Assembly: GCF_040958095.1 (NCBI RefSeq)
Contig: NC_091227.1
Coordinates: 18,467,776 to 18,531,775 of the forward strand
Direction of reading: 5' to 3'
Length of the DNA stretch: 64,000 nucleotides
From: Procambarus clarkii
Taxonomy: Eukaryota; Arthropoda; Malacostraca; Decapoda; Cambaridae
Shown here: piece after piece, positions 53,401 through 60,511 of the stretch
Numbering within the stretch: position 1 is the first letter of the stretch
How the letters are laid out: each line of letters opens with the position of its first letter
Notes under the pieces: model-generated
Told to the model about the DNA's origin: nothing
The model's database searches: none
What the model saw: only the letters and a program-made list of their open reading frames with translations
Program-made: the position numbers and the translations under genes

Positions 53401-56400
53401 GACTCGTGATGTGACTTGTGTGTGACTAGGAGCCACTGAGGTCCGACCAGAAAGAGGCGTTATTACATTCAACACTGGTATTTTTTTTTTTACTTCTATC
53501 GGCACCACTTATCCTGTTTAGCAGGAATTTCCATACCGAGTGCTTAGCTAATCCATTGCAACCAACATCAATTGAGATGGAATCCTTTTATTACATTCAA
53601 TTTCCTAGATGACCAAACCCTGTTAGAAAAGGAATTCACTGTTGTTGATAAAATCATACTTAACATGACTGACAGTGTGACATGTACATTGTCAAAAATG
53701 CATATGATACTTATGTCCTTTCCAGTACATATGTAACACAAATCAGTAGCTAAAATTCAGTTTAAGTTACTGTCCAAATTAGCCGAACATTTTCATGTAT
53801 TGTATAATAATTCATATTTCCAGGAGATGCCTGCATGAAAGCTGCTATCAGAGAGGTGTTGGAAGTTGAAGGCTCTGCAGAAACGGGCCCAACCCCTGAT
53901 GTTCTGCGGTTGTTGGTTGGCAACTTAGCTTCTACCCTAGTTGCTACACCAGATCCCCCTGATGCCTCTCCACCACTGTACTTGCTTCGTGGTCTTACTA
54001 ATGCTTTACGATCCAACTCTTGGCAAAAAGATACAGACATTCAAGCTGTCTTGTCAATTTCATTACTCCATGCTCTCTCTGCTGCATCTCAGGACACTTT
54101 ACCTTACCATATTCACTCAGGTAAATTTTAATATTGTTTTATCGCCAGTATCAGTTCTGCTTTTACATATATGTCCCTTCCAGGAATGTGTGTAGGAAAG
54201 TTTGAAGTCAGGAAGTCTTCTCTTGAAATGGCAGTTTGTGTTCCAAATGTTGAGTAACATGGATATTTTATACTAAAATAATTTTTGTATTCAGTGATAA
54301 ATAATTATTAATTAACTGGTGTATACCCTACCTTGCTAAGTATAGTTGAAAATTAATAATACACGCAGAAAAGGGGAAAAAATTCCTAACTTGACACTAT
54401 TATATTAATATAAATACAATGTTTTTTTTTATTTTCAGTGGAGGGTAATGACTCACTGTACGGAGGAGATTCACAAGTACAGCAAGAAGCAGAGCAACTT
54501 TGTACAGCAATATTACATAATATTCTCTCTTATATGCAGGTATGGTAATAACAACACACTCCGATATTTATGGAAATAAATAATGTGATAAAAGGACTGA
54601 AATTGGTAAGATAAATATTGAATGATGAGCAAGGTGAGGACACTAGGACAAAGTGTGCATGTGAAACTTGGCTTTACAAGAGTACAATCTGGGTTTAAAT
54701 ATAGGACATGGAGTTTGGAAGAGGGAGTGAAATTAAATATGAAGCATCAAAGGGTGGAGGTATAGTAAGCTGCAATTTAATTATGAGTAAGTGGTATGTT
54801 AGCTTGAATGCCTTGTTCAAGGCAACTGTGGTTCCATCACAGAGGAATACACTTCTGTGTTAGTACTGTATTCCTCAGTGCTAGTGATGCACTCCAAGGA
54901 GCTAGTGCTATACTCATCGGTGCTAGTGCTGCATTCGTCGGTGCTAGCGCTGCACTCCTCGGTGCTAGTGCTAAACTCTTCAGAGATAGCACTACACCCC
55001 TTGGTGCTAGTACAGTACTGCATTCTTCGTTTCTAGCATAAGTTAGAAAAAAGTGCATATATCTAATGAATTTTAGTCTTTATAAATGTTGATCTAGTGT
55101 ACTAGTGTATTTCCTTGATACTCTCCCAACATTGCAGAATTAAAAGTTAACTCAGAAATCCAATTTGTTATTTATTATTATTTATACTGTATCATCTGTA
55201 TATAACACTGCATGGGCAAAAATTCTTGCACTGACAAAAATTTATGTCTGTAGTGAAAAGTTGCAATTATCCTCATTTTAGGGAAATAATTATAATTATA
55301 TGACAGAGCCTAACTGGAATTCACGAGAAACGTTGTGGAACGCTGGCCCTGACGTTGTTGTGGTGTATAGTGACGTGGTGCGACCTCACCCAACCCCAGA
55401 TGATGAAAGTGGCCTCTCAGATGTGGTCATTGGTGCTTAAACATAGTCATCCAGAAAGTGTGGTTAGTATTAACTATGTTCCTTACTATGTCATGATATT
55501 GTGTGAAGTATGTTATTGACCTGTGTTCCATACTCTATGATATGTAAAGTGTATTATCTATACATTAACATCAGATACTTACATGGATAGAAAAAACTAG
55601 ATAAGAATAGGTGCAGCTAAGTTGCATGAAATGGTAGTTCCAACCCTAATTTATGGTTGCAACACTTTGGTATTGTATGAATGAGAAAACATACAACTCT
55701 GAACAGTAGAAATAGATAATCTGAGAAGCATTATCTACATTTACTATTAGGAGAATAGATAAAAAATGAAAAGCTCATGGAGAGATGGAGAGTGCAACTA
55801 TCAGTTAACTATAATATTGAGTAGAGTGATTGAAATCTGAGGATATGGGCATACTGAACAAATGGTTAGACTGATGAAGCGAGTGTATTAGTGAACTTGA
55901 GAGGAGGAGAGGAAAGCTTGGAAAAGTGGACAGGCCCAGTGATTATACAAGGCAGTGGTAAGTGAGTATTAACAACACACAAGGGACAATGCTGGGTGGA
56001 AGTGATCTGTAAGGAGGTGTACTGACAAATCATTTGAAGCATTTTATACCGGGTCTTGTGAAGCAGTTGGGCACTGATATGGATGATTGTTGGAAAGCAA
56101 TTGTGCTTGTGTGTGATGCTATATACAGTGAATGATACACTGAATGAAAAAATAATGTTTTCTCTTTTCATGTATGTAACCTACTTTCACAATATTGATC
56201 TCTTTTTCTCTTCAGGCCAGTGCCTTCCTGCCCCCATGAAAGTGGAGACTGGGTAACATGAACTTGAAGCAAAGTGCTATGATAACCACTTGAAATTATT
56301 TATTTTCATTGCTTATCAAGCTAACAATTAATTTTTTTATGTAGATGTGCACTGCATACATTCCTACCCTTCAAGTTCTTGTCCAAGTATTAAATATAAG

Positions 56401-56650
56401 GCACATCTTGAGTTAATTACAACATTAAGATTTCAGTGCACTTCATGGTAACAGCTGCAGTTACCCCGGTCTCCTTGGTTATGAAGCATAGTTGCTGTTT
56501 TTGTTTGGAGAGATACATGTGCTTTCTTCACACTTGAATCCCTAACTGATTTGATGACATCTTTTCTAGGTTCAAGCGAGGGACTGGATATCAAGACGTT
56601 CTGTTCAGTATAAAGATGGAAGCCTGGCTCAGCTAGTTAGACAGTGCTAG
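23422..56650 (+). CDS. VPS35L: VPS35L, Retriever subunit (21 coding exons)
   Basis: This is the large alpha-solenoid (HEAT-like) subunit of Retriever. With VPS26C and VPS29, inside Commander, it returns SNX17-bound membrane proteins from endosomes to the cell surface. Exons: 23422-23435, 25122-25200, 25635-25703, 25911-26021, 27492-27639, 37878-37925, 40986-41182, 41822-41952, 42521-42670, 44855-45026, 45311-45445, 47129-47270, 47818-47999, 49467-49613, 49963-50135, 51324-51486, 52590-52782, 53824-54120, 54439-54539, 55307-55462 and 56570-56650. All phases join into 963 codons, and the human protein has 963 aa. Recognised blocks, compared from memory with human VPS35L, are [14 protein letters not shown] (about residue 58), [56 protein letters not shown] and NDSLYGGDS. 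The N-terminal 150 residues are predicted unstructured and hold Pro-Leu motifs. Exon 1 is the least certain part. No AATAAA follows closely, because a DIRS relic starts about 95 bp after the stop. Confidence 0.93.
23436..25121 (+). other. VPS35L intron 1
   Basis: 1.7 kb, mostly filled by a LINE fragment (23590-24790). The acceptor is TATTTTACAG. The rest shows nothing recognisable. Confidence 0.5.
23590..24790 (+). mobile_element. 5'-truncated LINE (Jockey/CR1-like reverse transcriptase)
   Basis: The translation from about 23605 shows reverse-transcriptase blocks [20 protein letters not shown] and [18 protein letters not shown], then the broken active-site region FANDT in another frame (the usual motif is ADD). 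A post-RT stretch [13 protein letters not shown] (about 24262-24310) and PRMWNGLP (about 24625) follow. No endonuclease domain is present. Several stops and frameshifts make it dead: an in-frame TAA follows NYIC near 23894, and the frame changes near 23900 and again before 24200. Same strand as the host gene, in intron 1. Confidence 0.85.
25122..25200 (+). CDS. VPS35L: VPS35L exon 2
   Basis: Encodes [11 protein letters not shown] then [13 protein letters not shown] (residues 5-31). The HPL block matches human HPLKP. The donor is GGG|GCAAGT, a GC donor with an otherwise ideal context. The only nearby GT donor would break the downstream frame. Confidence 0.75.
25635..25703 (+). CDS. VPS35L: VPS35L exon 3
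   Basis: Encodes 23 residues, [19 protein letters not shown] and onwards, phase 0 to 0. Acceptor ATTTACAG, donor GTAAGT. Basic linker in the disordered N-terminus. Confidence 0.85.
25911..26021 (+). CDS. VPS35L: VPS35L exon 4
   Basis: Encodes 37 residues with the family signature [14 protein letters not shown] and two further DPL motifs. Pro-Leu motifs in this tail contact VPS29 in the known complex. Phase 0 to 0; acceptor TACAACAG, donor GTAAAT. Confidence 0.93.
26405..26520 (+). mobile_element. SINE-like fragment
   Basis: CTGTTGTGGGTTGCATCCCC and GGACCTTGATTTACCTACCC blocks, similar to TGTTGTGGGGTTGTATCCTG at 27130. The tRNA-like head is degenerate. Confidence 0.4.
26570..26905 (+). mobile_element. 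LINE 3' UTR and tail
   Basis: CCCGAAACGCATTGCGTAAT, TGGCTTTAGGCATTGTATGT and TATGTACCTTACCTGAATAA blocks, shared with 21505-21645. There is no coding part. Confidence 0.6.
27110..27240 (+). mobile_element. SINE-like fragment
   Basis: TGTTGTGGGGTTGTATCCTG, AGCCTAATGTATATATATAT and GTTTCCTGTCCCTGAC. The end resembles 19390-19450, where CTTGGTATAAGCCTAACATC precedes a TA-rich spacer and a CTGTCCCC block. Confidence 0.4.
27492..27639 (+). CDS. VPS35L: VPS35L exon 5
   Basis: Encodes residues 92-141, including [18 protein letters not shown] and TTTGTLTF, matching the human block EPWTNKRGEILARYTTT. Donor G|GTGAGG, phase 1. Confidence 0.88.
27748..29930 (+). mobile_element. DIRS-type retroelement fossil in intron 5
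   Basis: The left terminal repeat is at 27748-27905 (GGCTCCCTGAAGTTATCCG, then CCAGAACCTGGCTCCCTCAG). A gag-like open region around 28785-29249 includes HAACW and RTC. A tyrosine-recombinase C-terminal segment is at about 29640-29830 ([23 protein letters not shown]), and a right terminus ends near 29930 (TTTTATTACATTCAATGC). No reverse-transcriptase region is recognised between the parts, so it looks internally deleted and broken. DIRS elements use a recombinase and inverted termini instead of an integrase and direct LTRs. Confidence 0.7.
30131..30290 (+). repeat. Pyrimidine-rich CT/CCCT tract
   Basis: About 160 bp of nearly pure C and T in irregular TCCC and CTCT units. Candidate for triplex or H-DNA structure. 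Confidence 0.9.
31690..31925 (-). mobile_element. Two tandem tRNA-derived SINE heads, minus strand
   Basis: Two related blocks carry GGGTTCGAACC and GGATTCGAACC (box B complement), each next to a CACGACATGG / CTACGACATGG end. They are diverged from each other. Confidence 0.55.
33300..33410 (+). mobile_element. SINE 3' part
   Basis: CGGGCCGGGCTTGGGAAGTA, GAACCCCATCAAGCAGGTAT. Same family as 36455-36545. Confidence 0.55.
35440..35560 (-). mobile_element. AAC-tailed SINE-like element
   Basis: GTAGCACGGGCTATAGTGAG core with (AAC)n when read on the minus strand. Same family as 10065-10147 and 15612-15705. Confidence 0.65.
36355..36545 (+). mobile_element. SINE with a tandem ATCAACCAGGT tail
   Basis: GCCTCGGGCCGGGCTTGGGG, AACTCCCAGAACCCCATCAA, then ATCAACCAGGT repeated in tandem. 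Confidence 0.55.
36555..36655 (+). mobile_element. tRNA-derived SINE head
   Basis: TAGCCCAGCCGATAGAGCTT (box A-like) and CACGGTTCGAGACTCC (box B-like). Confidence 0.5.
37878..37925 (+). CDS. VPS35L: VPS35L exon 6 (48 nt)
   Basis: A small phase-1-to-1 exon, acceptor TGTTAACAG, donor ACAG|GTGAGA. Encodes [15 protein letters not shown] (residues about 142-156). Inclusion and skipping both keep the frame, so alternative splicing is possible. Support is splice context plus frame, since this linker is poorly conserved. Confidence 0.6.
37926..40985 (+). other. VPS35L intron 6
   Basis: 3.06 kb, AT-rich. No repeat family is clearly recognised and no exon is seen. Open frames here are short and unsupported. 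Confidence 0.5.
40986..41182 (+). CDS. VPS35L: VPS35L exon 7
   Basis: Encodes residues 157-222: [43 protein letters not shown], matching human KVRTRLEELDD and SDQKVKALKIVIQ. The donor is CAG|GCTAGT, a GC donor. Frame and homology fix this boundary, because human continues directly with CSKLLS, encoded here by exon 8. Confidence 0.92.
41400..41660 (+). mobile_element. tRNA-derived SINE in intron 7
   Basis: The tRNA-like head GCTGGGTGGACAGCGCTTCG with CGGATTCGATCCCCGG (box B) is followed by a body with GTACCTGGGAGTTAGACAGC, GACCGGGCCGCGGGGACACT and a repeated CTCAAGATA end. It looks full length. It inserts between the two parts of a GC-AG intron. Confidence 0.8.
41822..41952 (+). CDS. VPS35L: VPS35L exon 8
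   Basis: Encodes residues 223-266: [33 protein letters not shown], like human [17 protein letters not shown]. Donor AA|GTAGGT, phase 2. Confidence 0.93.
42521..42670 (+). CDS. VPS35L: VPS35L exon 9
   Basis: Encodes residues 266-316: [29 protein letters not shown]. It keeps a canonical PRLYL motif, the VPS26-contact motif of VPS35. The acceptor is CTCCTTAG|TTTTGC; the next AG, 8 bp later, would hit a stop. Donor CA|GTAAGT. Confidence 0.93.
43374..43404. repeat. Perfect 31-bp palindrome
   Basis: Arms CCAGATGAGCATAAA and its complement around one central G. Confidence 0.9.
43775..43958. repeat. Foldback, about 87-bp arms, 11-bp loop
   Basis: Left arm 43775-43860 and right arm 43872-43958 are reverse complements at roughly 85-90 percent by eye, with the loop TAATTACCTAA. 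A transcript of the intron would form a long hairpin. Confidence 0.85.
44855..45026 (+). CDS. VPS35L: VPS35L exon 10
   Basis: Encodes residues 316-373: [33 protein letters not shown], like human [19 protein letters not shown] and YLCRVGMEVAP. Acceptor TTAATAG, donor CAG|GTATGT. Confidence 0.95.
45311..45445 (+). CDS. VPS35L: VPS35L exon 11
   Basis: Encodes residues 374-418: [20 protein letters not shown], like human [20 protein letters not shown]. Phase 0 to 0. Confidence 0.93.
45446..47128 (+). other. VPS35L intron 11
   Basis: Holds a ~25-bp tandem array at 46630-46830. Nothing else is recognised. Confidence 0.5.
46630..46830 (+). repeat. Imperfect tandem array
   Basis: Allelic partner of 2520-2715: units with GACCTAGTAGGAACCTGGGG-like sequence. 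Confidence 0.6.
47129..47270 (+). CDS. VPS35L: VPS35L exon 12
   Basis: Encodes residues 419-466: [20 protein letters not shown], matching human [21 protein letters not shown]. Ends at CCAG|GTTAGT, phase 1. Confidence 0.88.
47818..47999 (+). CDS. VPS35L: VPS35L exon 13
   Basis: Encodes residues 466-526: [20 protein letters not shown] and [12 protein letters not shown], like human LNEAWKVITKLKNPQDY and VWVEYTCKHFT. The donor is ACA|GTAAAG. Confidence 0.94.
48000..49466 (+). other. VPS35L intron 13
   Basis: Contains a DIRS 3'-end relic at 48615-48958. The remainder is unremarkable apart from a small palindrome (TAGTTGGC/GCCAACTA) at 48111-48127. Confidence 0.5.
48615..48958 (+). mobile_element. 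DIRS-type retroelement fossil, 3' end
   Basis: Counterpart of 4495-4840: a recombinase-like [12 protein letters not shown] segment with the HxxR box, then the right terminal repeat. Only the end of the element remains. Confidence 0.6.
49467..49613 (+). CDS. VPS35L: VPS35L exon 14
   Basis: Encodes residues 527-575: [15 protein letters not shown], matching human REVNTVLADVIKHM. Phase 0 to 0; donor ATG|GTGTGT. Confidence 0.94.
49963..50135 (+). CDS. VPS35L: VPS35L exon 15
   Basis: Encodes residues 576-633: [15 protein letters not shown] and [16 protein letters not shown], like human FLPFLDMFQKESV and ALLHVCKTMHDSV. Donor AA|GTAAGC. Confidence 0.95.
50136..51323 (+). other. VPS35L intron 15
   Basis: A DIRS terminal-repeat fragment lies at 50152-50305. 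The rest is unique AT-rich sequence. Confidence 0.5.
50152..50305 (+). mobile_element. DIRS terminal-repeat fragment
   Basis: Counterpart of 6036-6190, starting 17 bp after the exon-15 donor. TACCAGGGACCAGTCACCAG and CCCTCAGAGAGG blocks. Confidence 0.55.
51324..51486 (+). CDS. VPS35L: VPS35L exon 16
   Basis: Encodes residues 633-687: [20 protein letters not shown] and [11 protein letters not shown], near-identical to human [20 protein letters not shown] and NLEPVLVQLIH. One of the most conserved parts. Confidence 0.96.
51487..52589 (+). other. VPS35L intron 16
   Basis: Minisatellite at 51888-52015 (CCATAGTAACACTAGGTACT units). Otherwise nothing recognised. Confidence 0.5.
51888..52015 (+). 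repeat. Minisatellite, CCATAGTAACA units
   Basis: Allelic partner of 7755-7895 and slightly shorter. Confidence 0.6.
52590..52782 (+). CDS. VPS35L: VPS35L exon 17
   Basis: Encodes residues 688-752: [20 protein letters not shown] and [20 protein letters not shown], like human [20 protein letters not shown] and CFITIPSLA. Donor G|GTAAAT. Confidence 0.96.
52830..53490 (+). mobile_element. Divergent DIRS-like relic with a nested MITE
   Basis: Counterpart of 8690-9345. The right side carries the family's end signature (GGAGCCACTGAGG, TTACATTCAACA). The left boundary is uncertain. Confidence 0.4.
53170..53376. mobile_element. MITE with long terminal inverted repeats
   Basis: 207 bp from GGCCAGATTCACGAAGCAGT to its reverse complement, flanked by TCTGG at 53165-53169 and 53377-53381. 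Arms include ATGTACATCTTT / AAAAGATGTACA and GCTTTGGTTACA / TTGAAGCAAAGC. Confidence 0.8.
53824..54120 (+). CDS. VPS35L: VPS35L exon 18
   Basis: The largest exon (residues 752-851): [49 protein letters not shown], like human LFLVRELLNVI and HLLSAMSQETYLYHI. Confidence 0.95.
54172..54182. other. Empty SINE insertion site
   Basis: A single TGTCCCTTCCA where the other copy has a SINE flanked by two such repeats (10053-10159). Confidence 0.85.
54439..54539 (+). CDS. VPS35L: VPS35L exon 19
   Basis: Encodes residues 851-884: [16 protein letters not shown], like human [17 protein letters not shown]. Donor CAG|GTATGG. Confidence 0.95.
54866..55030 (+). repeat. 21-bp minisatellite (long allele)
   Basis: About seven units of GGTGCTAGTGCTGCACTCCTC type, one more than at 10836-10985. 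The 21-bp period keeps a 7-residue repeating open frame that I regard as incidental. Confidence 0.75.
55307..55462 (+). CDS. VPS35L: VPS35L exon 20
   Basis: Encodes residues 885-936: [20 protein letters not shown] and [16 protein letters not shown], aligning without gaps to human [20 protein letters not shown] and LSVNLWHLAQRHG. The acceptor is ATATGACAG with little pyrimidine tract. A better-looking TTTTAG lies 25 nt upstream, but its use would shift the frame. Donor GTG|GTTAGT. Confidence 0.88.
55463..56569 (+). other. VPS35L intron 20
   Basis: No repeat family is recognised. A strong acceptor-like TTTTTCTCTTCAG at 56203-56215 is followed by a stop in the used phase, so it is probably not a coding exon. 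Confidence 0.5.
56570..56650 (+). CDS. VPS35L: VPS35L exon 21 and stop
   Basis: Encodes the last 26 residues, [20 protein letters not shown] then QLVRQC and TAG, matching the human C-terminal region KTLEYIKKQSK. Acceptor TCTTTTCTAG. Confidence 0.9.
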   Translation, partial: VQARDWISRRSVQYKDGSLAQLVRQC

Positions 56651-56744
56651 GTATAGAAACTAGTACAATGTCTATATAATTTATGAAGGTAATAATGCAG
56701 TTAGTGATACTTTAAGATCATTTGCAATGAAATTTGATCTTTTC

Positions 56745-57840
56745 TGGGAAGGGGGGCCTCTTCAGCTCCCCGGAGTTATCCGGGCTGATATAAATGTATT
56801 AGACCCTGGCATTAGTCAAGCGAATAGAGTTCTAGGCCTACCAGGGACCACGAGCCAGAACCTGGGCCCCCCTCAGAAAGGCACAAAGAGCAATGGTCTA
56901 TAGAAACCGGTTTCCCTTCTTCCCTGTTCCAAGATGCAGATTTCCCAGGTCGTCTGCAGGGTTATTCGGTCCAGCCAGCCTGCGGTCTATCTCCATGTCC
57001 ACAACGTTCGTAAGTTCACGGCTTTGGCTGCTGTTTTTTGGTAACATGTCCTGGGCTGACATTTAGGAGCGGGGTTTTTGGTGGTTGAACAGGGTCCTGG
57101 CCGCATGGTACCTTGTTATGTTCCTGGCCCTATTTAGGCGAGTGTAACTTTAGATCGCAGGGTGCAGTCAGTTGTCTCAACTTTGAGTTGAGGAGCGAGT
57201 GTCAACCACCTCCAGGGTAAGTCCCTCATTTTCTTATCTTTGGTTAGGTAGCTCCATGGCACCAAAGGGGTTCTCCACAGAAAACCAGCGTTGAACATAA
57301 TGAAACGCCATTTTCTGGGCGAGTCCTGGAGGCTCCTCGGCAATCCTCCCTCCTTCCAGTCAGTGGTTTTCGTGTTTTAACATTCAGCCTCTGAATTGGG
57401 GTTGAATAGCCGGAGCGGGGGTCTGGGGCTCCCCCTTTCCCCTTCCCAGGAGGGAAGAGCTGTGCAGACAACAGCACGTCACCAATGGTGATGTCATGCT
57501 TGTTTGTTTTTGGTTTGGGGAGTTCTACTTGATAGTTCGGCTTTCGGCGCAATTTTTAACAAGCTGTAGTTTGTTTTAGGATGCCTACCTTTCTGGGTGC
57601 TTAACCCCATAGATGGCAGACATAGAATGCTTCCAACTGCATGGGGGGTTTCTATAGGCCATTGCTCCTCGTGCCTCTCTGAGGGGGCCAGGTTCTGGCT
57701 CGTGGTCCCCAGTAGGCTAGAACTCCATCGAATTGACTGATGCCATGGTCTAATACATGCATATAAGCCCGGTAAGCTCCAGGGAGCCTCCAGGACTCAC
57801 CCAGAAAATGGTGTTTCATTACATTCAATGCTTTTTTTTT
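56745..57840 (+). mobile_element. DIRS-type retroelement fossil after the VPS35L stop
   Basis: Left terminal repeat at 56745-56895 (CAGCTCCCCGGAGTTATCCG). A recombinase-like segment at about 56930-57130 includes QISQVVCRVIRSSQPAVYL and V-H-N-V-R. A second end-like block is near 57290, and the right terminus at 57600-57835 is roughly the reverse complement of the left one. The coding part is short and broken. It sits where the 3' UTR should be and may have altered the polyadenylation site. Confidence 0.7.
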
Positions 57841-58680
57841 CTGTTTTTTTTTTAAGAATTTATTTGAAAAAAAAAAAAATTAAGCTTAAAATGTAGTTAA
57901 TCTAAACTTTCTACATGGCAATAACCAAATATAGTACTGAAAAAACAAGAAATGGTTTGGCACCCTTATGACATTCATTTATTTAAATCATATAGATGTT
58001 ACAAGTCTAAGTTTTACAATTTTGTGACAAAAAATATTTCTGTTGAAAAAGATGGTACATAAAACGTGTGAAATATTTCACAAACTGGTATGACTACTTC
58101 CCTCTCCCTCACTGGTACACCGAGCAGCTGTTGTAAATGGAGAGTTTGCAGGGCTATGTTTTCTACTACTGTAATATATGCTAACCATTGTGATATTATA
58201 TGGTAAATACATTAAATAGACTTACCAAACATGAGTTTCAGTAGGCAATACAAAGTGGTGTGAGAGGTATGACAAGTGGTGCACAACAAGTGTTAGGCCA
58301 CTTGTTTATCTCTCGGTGGTAAAGGTTCACATTTTATATTCAGCAGGCAAGTTGACCCCCTGGTTTTGGAAAGAGATTTTTAGGCTTCAAATGTTGACTT
58401 GTATGCCAGCATATACAGTAATTATTTTTTGGTCTGTAAATATATGCTTCTATTGCTAATACTTTTTTTTTCCCCTTTGAGTGAAGTAGCTAAACATTTA
58501 TGATACATTACATTACTAATATTAATTACTGTAGTATGAAAATTACAAAATGCACTTTAAAAGTATTACTGAAGGAAAACCTAATCCTTATTTTTCTATG
58601 TTATCTGTATCAGTCTTTCATGTACAAAGTGAAAATGGAAACGGCCCCTTTAACTATTCACAACTTAGCGAGACTAACTC
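57841..58680. other. AT-rich stretch
   Basis: Poly-A and poly-T runs near 57840-57880; nothing else recognised. ATTAAA near 58208 is the first common variant polyadenylation hexamer I noticed after VPS35L. Confidence 0.4.
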
Positions 58681-58754
58681 GGTGGGTACCATTGGTTTTA
58701 AGCGACCGACTTTTGATTTGTGAAGTCAGTCGCTTTCAACTAACAATGCCCACC
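58681..58754 (+). ncRNA. MicroRNA-like hairpin (candidate)
   Basis: Arms 58681-58712 and 58723-58754 (32 nt each) pair over about 27 positions, with a 10-nt loop TTGATTTGTG. The distal stem GGTGGG/CCCACC and the proximal stem AAGCGAC/GTCGCTT are the strongest parts. Size and internal mismatches fit a pre-miRNA. It could also be a small palindromic repeat. Confidence 0.3.
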
Positions 58755-59115
58755 TGGAAGACTTATTTTTCTCCAGTAGGTCAGTTTATATTTATCCACT
58801 GTGCACTGAAAACTATTTAAATAGCAAAATCTGCAATTCAGCTAAAATACAGTACAGTATTTCAACCACACATCTAGGGGGCCAGAGTTCAAAATGAGTC
58901 AAGGAAGATAACAGTACCTTTATAGAACTTGTAAATGGATTCTAATATGAATCCCTTATAGCAATCTAATTTTAAAATAATCTAGAATTATATCCCGTGC
59001 ATTGACTCTTGTTGCACCAATTTCTTTATCACCAGCTCATTCTTAGCACACTTTACTCTTGTATGTAGTGTGCCGGTACACTATAATCTTTACCACCATC
59101 GTGCCGCCCACTCAC

Positions 59116-59130
59116 CTGTGTGGCAGGCGC
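59116..59130 (-). other. Possible 15-nt microexon, minus strand
   Basis: On the minus strand, GCGCCTGCCACACAG is flanked by a pyrimidine-rich acceptor (CCTATTCTTTCCTGGCAG) and a perfect donor (CAG|GTGAGT). It lies beyond the terminal-exon candidate at 60512-60589, so it would serve an alternative 3' end. There is no transcript support. Confidence 0.25.
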
Positions 59131-59189
59131 CTGCCAGGAAAGAATAGGAAAGTTAAACACACAGTAGCACATGAACTTTCATACCATCA

Positions 59190-59195
59190 TTTATT
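59190..59195 (-). terminator. Candidate polyadenylation signal, minus strand
   Basis: AATAAA on the minus strand, about 1.3 kb after the stop at 60512. Consistent with the 3' UTR end of a convergent gene. Confidence 0.3.
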
Positions 59196-60511
59196 TGGAA
59201 GCATATTTGAAAACTAGTTCTAAAACACAGGAAATTTCTACAGTAGTATTTCAGCTATTTCATAGTGGTCCATGTAGATTGACACCATACAACAAAATAA
59301 TCATGCCTTTGTGACATACTGCTTCTACCCATCCCTGTCCATTGCTAGTTTTCAAGTAGTTTATACAAAAACATTTTTACACTTGCCAATCACATCTCAC
59401 ATTTGTCCTCCATCACAAGTAAATTCTATAAAAACATGCTATTGAATAATCTTAAAAACTCAGACTTTTACATTACACACCTTTCCAAAATAATTTGATT
59501 TCTTATGCTTTTTTCTATGCTGCTCTAATATTTCAATATATTTCATTGACCATACAATACCTAGGGTTTCACACCAATAGCTCCAGACTGCTCTCTAGCT
59601 GCATTCGTTTTTAAACTATTTTGTACAAGCCACTTCCTTGACCAATATTGACTTTAGTGACAAATTCATGTCTTAAGCTACAGGAAAACAAACTCATTAA
59701 ACTACACATACATCGCTTCTACAATGCCATGTACATAAACCCCTACAGTTGTACTTAAATTTTAATCTCTCGACTCCATATGAAACGACTGTTGTGACAA
59801 CACTGTAGCTTGGCACATGTCTACATATACAGTAATGTATATTTAAACACAATTAGAAAAAGCAGGAATATTTGACAATACTTCTCACTGCATACATCCT
59901 TAAAAAATTCCAAGCTTGTGTAACACCTAAGCCTTGATCACATGTGAAGCAGTACAGAAAATAGCTAAAAACCTGGCAAGTGAAGAGCATGGTATAGTTT
60001 ATAGTGGCAACCGAGTATTGTGGTTTCTGATAACATGATGATGATGATGGTGGTGGTAATAAGGAAGTTACAGTATTATATTTAATGGCATCATCCCAGA
60101 CCTGTATTTTTGGCATTTGTAGTTTTATATATATATATATATAACGTTTGTACATTTATACAGGATACAATGCACACATTGTCTGAATATTTATATGCAT
60201 ACTCTCCTTACATCATCAATGGTTAAACACCAATTCAGTTCCTTAAATATATTCAGATAAATTTGCATATCCATTTCACAAAATTATACTTTGCACTGAA
60301 CAAATTTTAATCAAGTCTTGAGCATTTATTAAAAAATAAAAGTAGATTATTAGAATTGAGATTCCACACTATAGACAAACTAAAGAAAGTAATTTCAATA
60401 AAAGACCATTAATGGGCTAACCTTGTGTGGGGAGACCAATGCGCAATGAGAATATACTGCAACTAAAAATAAAATTTGTTTCGAAACACAACTTGAAAAT
60501 AAATGCTAAGT
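59196..60511 (-). other. Possible 3' UTR of a convergent gene
   Basis: Unique AT-rich DNA with no repeat family recognised, lying between the terminal-exon candidate and its AATAAA. A short TA run is at 60127-60142. Confidence 0.3.

Larger units (their letters stand above)
52783..53823 (+). other. VPS35L intron 17
   Basis: Most of its first 700 bp is a DIRS-like relic (52830-53490) with a nested MITE. The rest is AT-rich. Confidence 0.5.
44115..56986 (+). repeat. Main copy of the duplicated block
   Basis: Counterpart of 1-12934. This copy has intact reading frames in all exons, continues past the point where the other stops, and is joined to exons 1-9. Confidence 0.9.

Noticed and set aside
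54808-55058. 7-residue repeat proteins (GASAALL-like) in both copies
   Set aside because: A by-product of the 21-bp minisatellite; frames are open on both strands and the array is intronic.
56204-56260. Extra VPS35L exon between exons 20 and 21
   Set aside because: The acceptor is strong, but the used phase meets TGA within eight codons, and exon 20 joins exon 21 without a gap against human.
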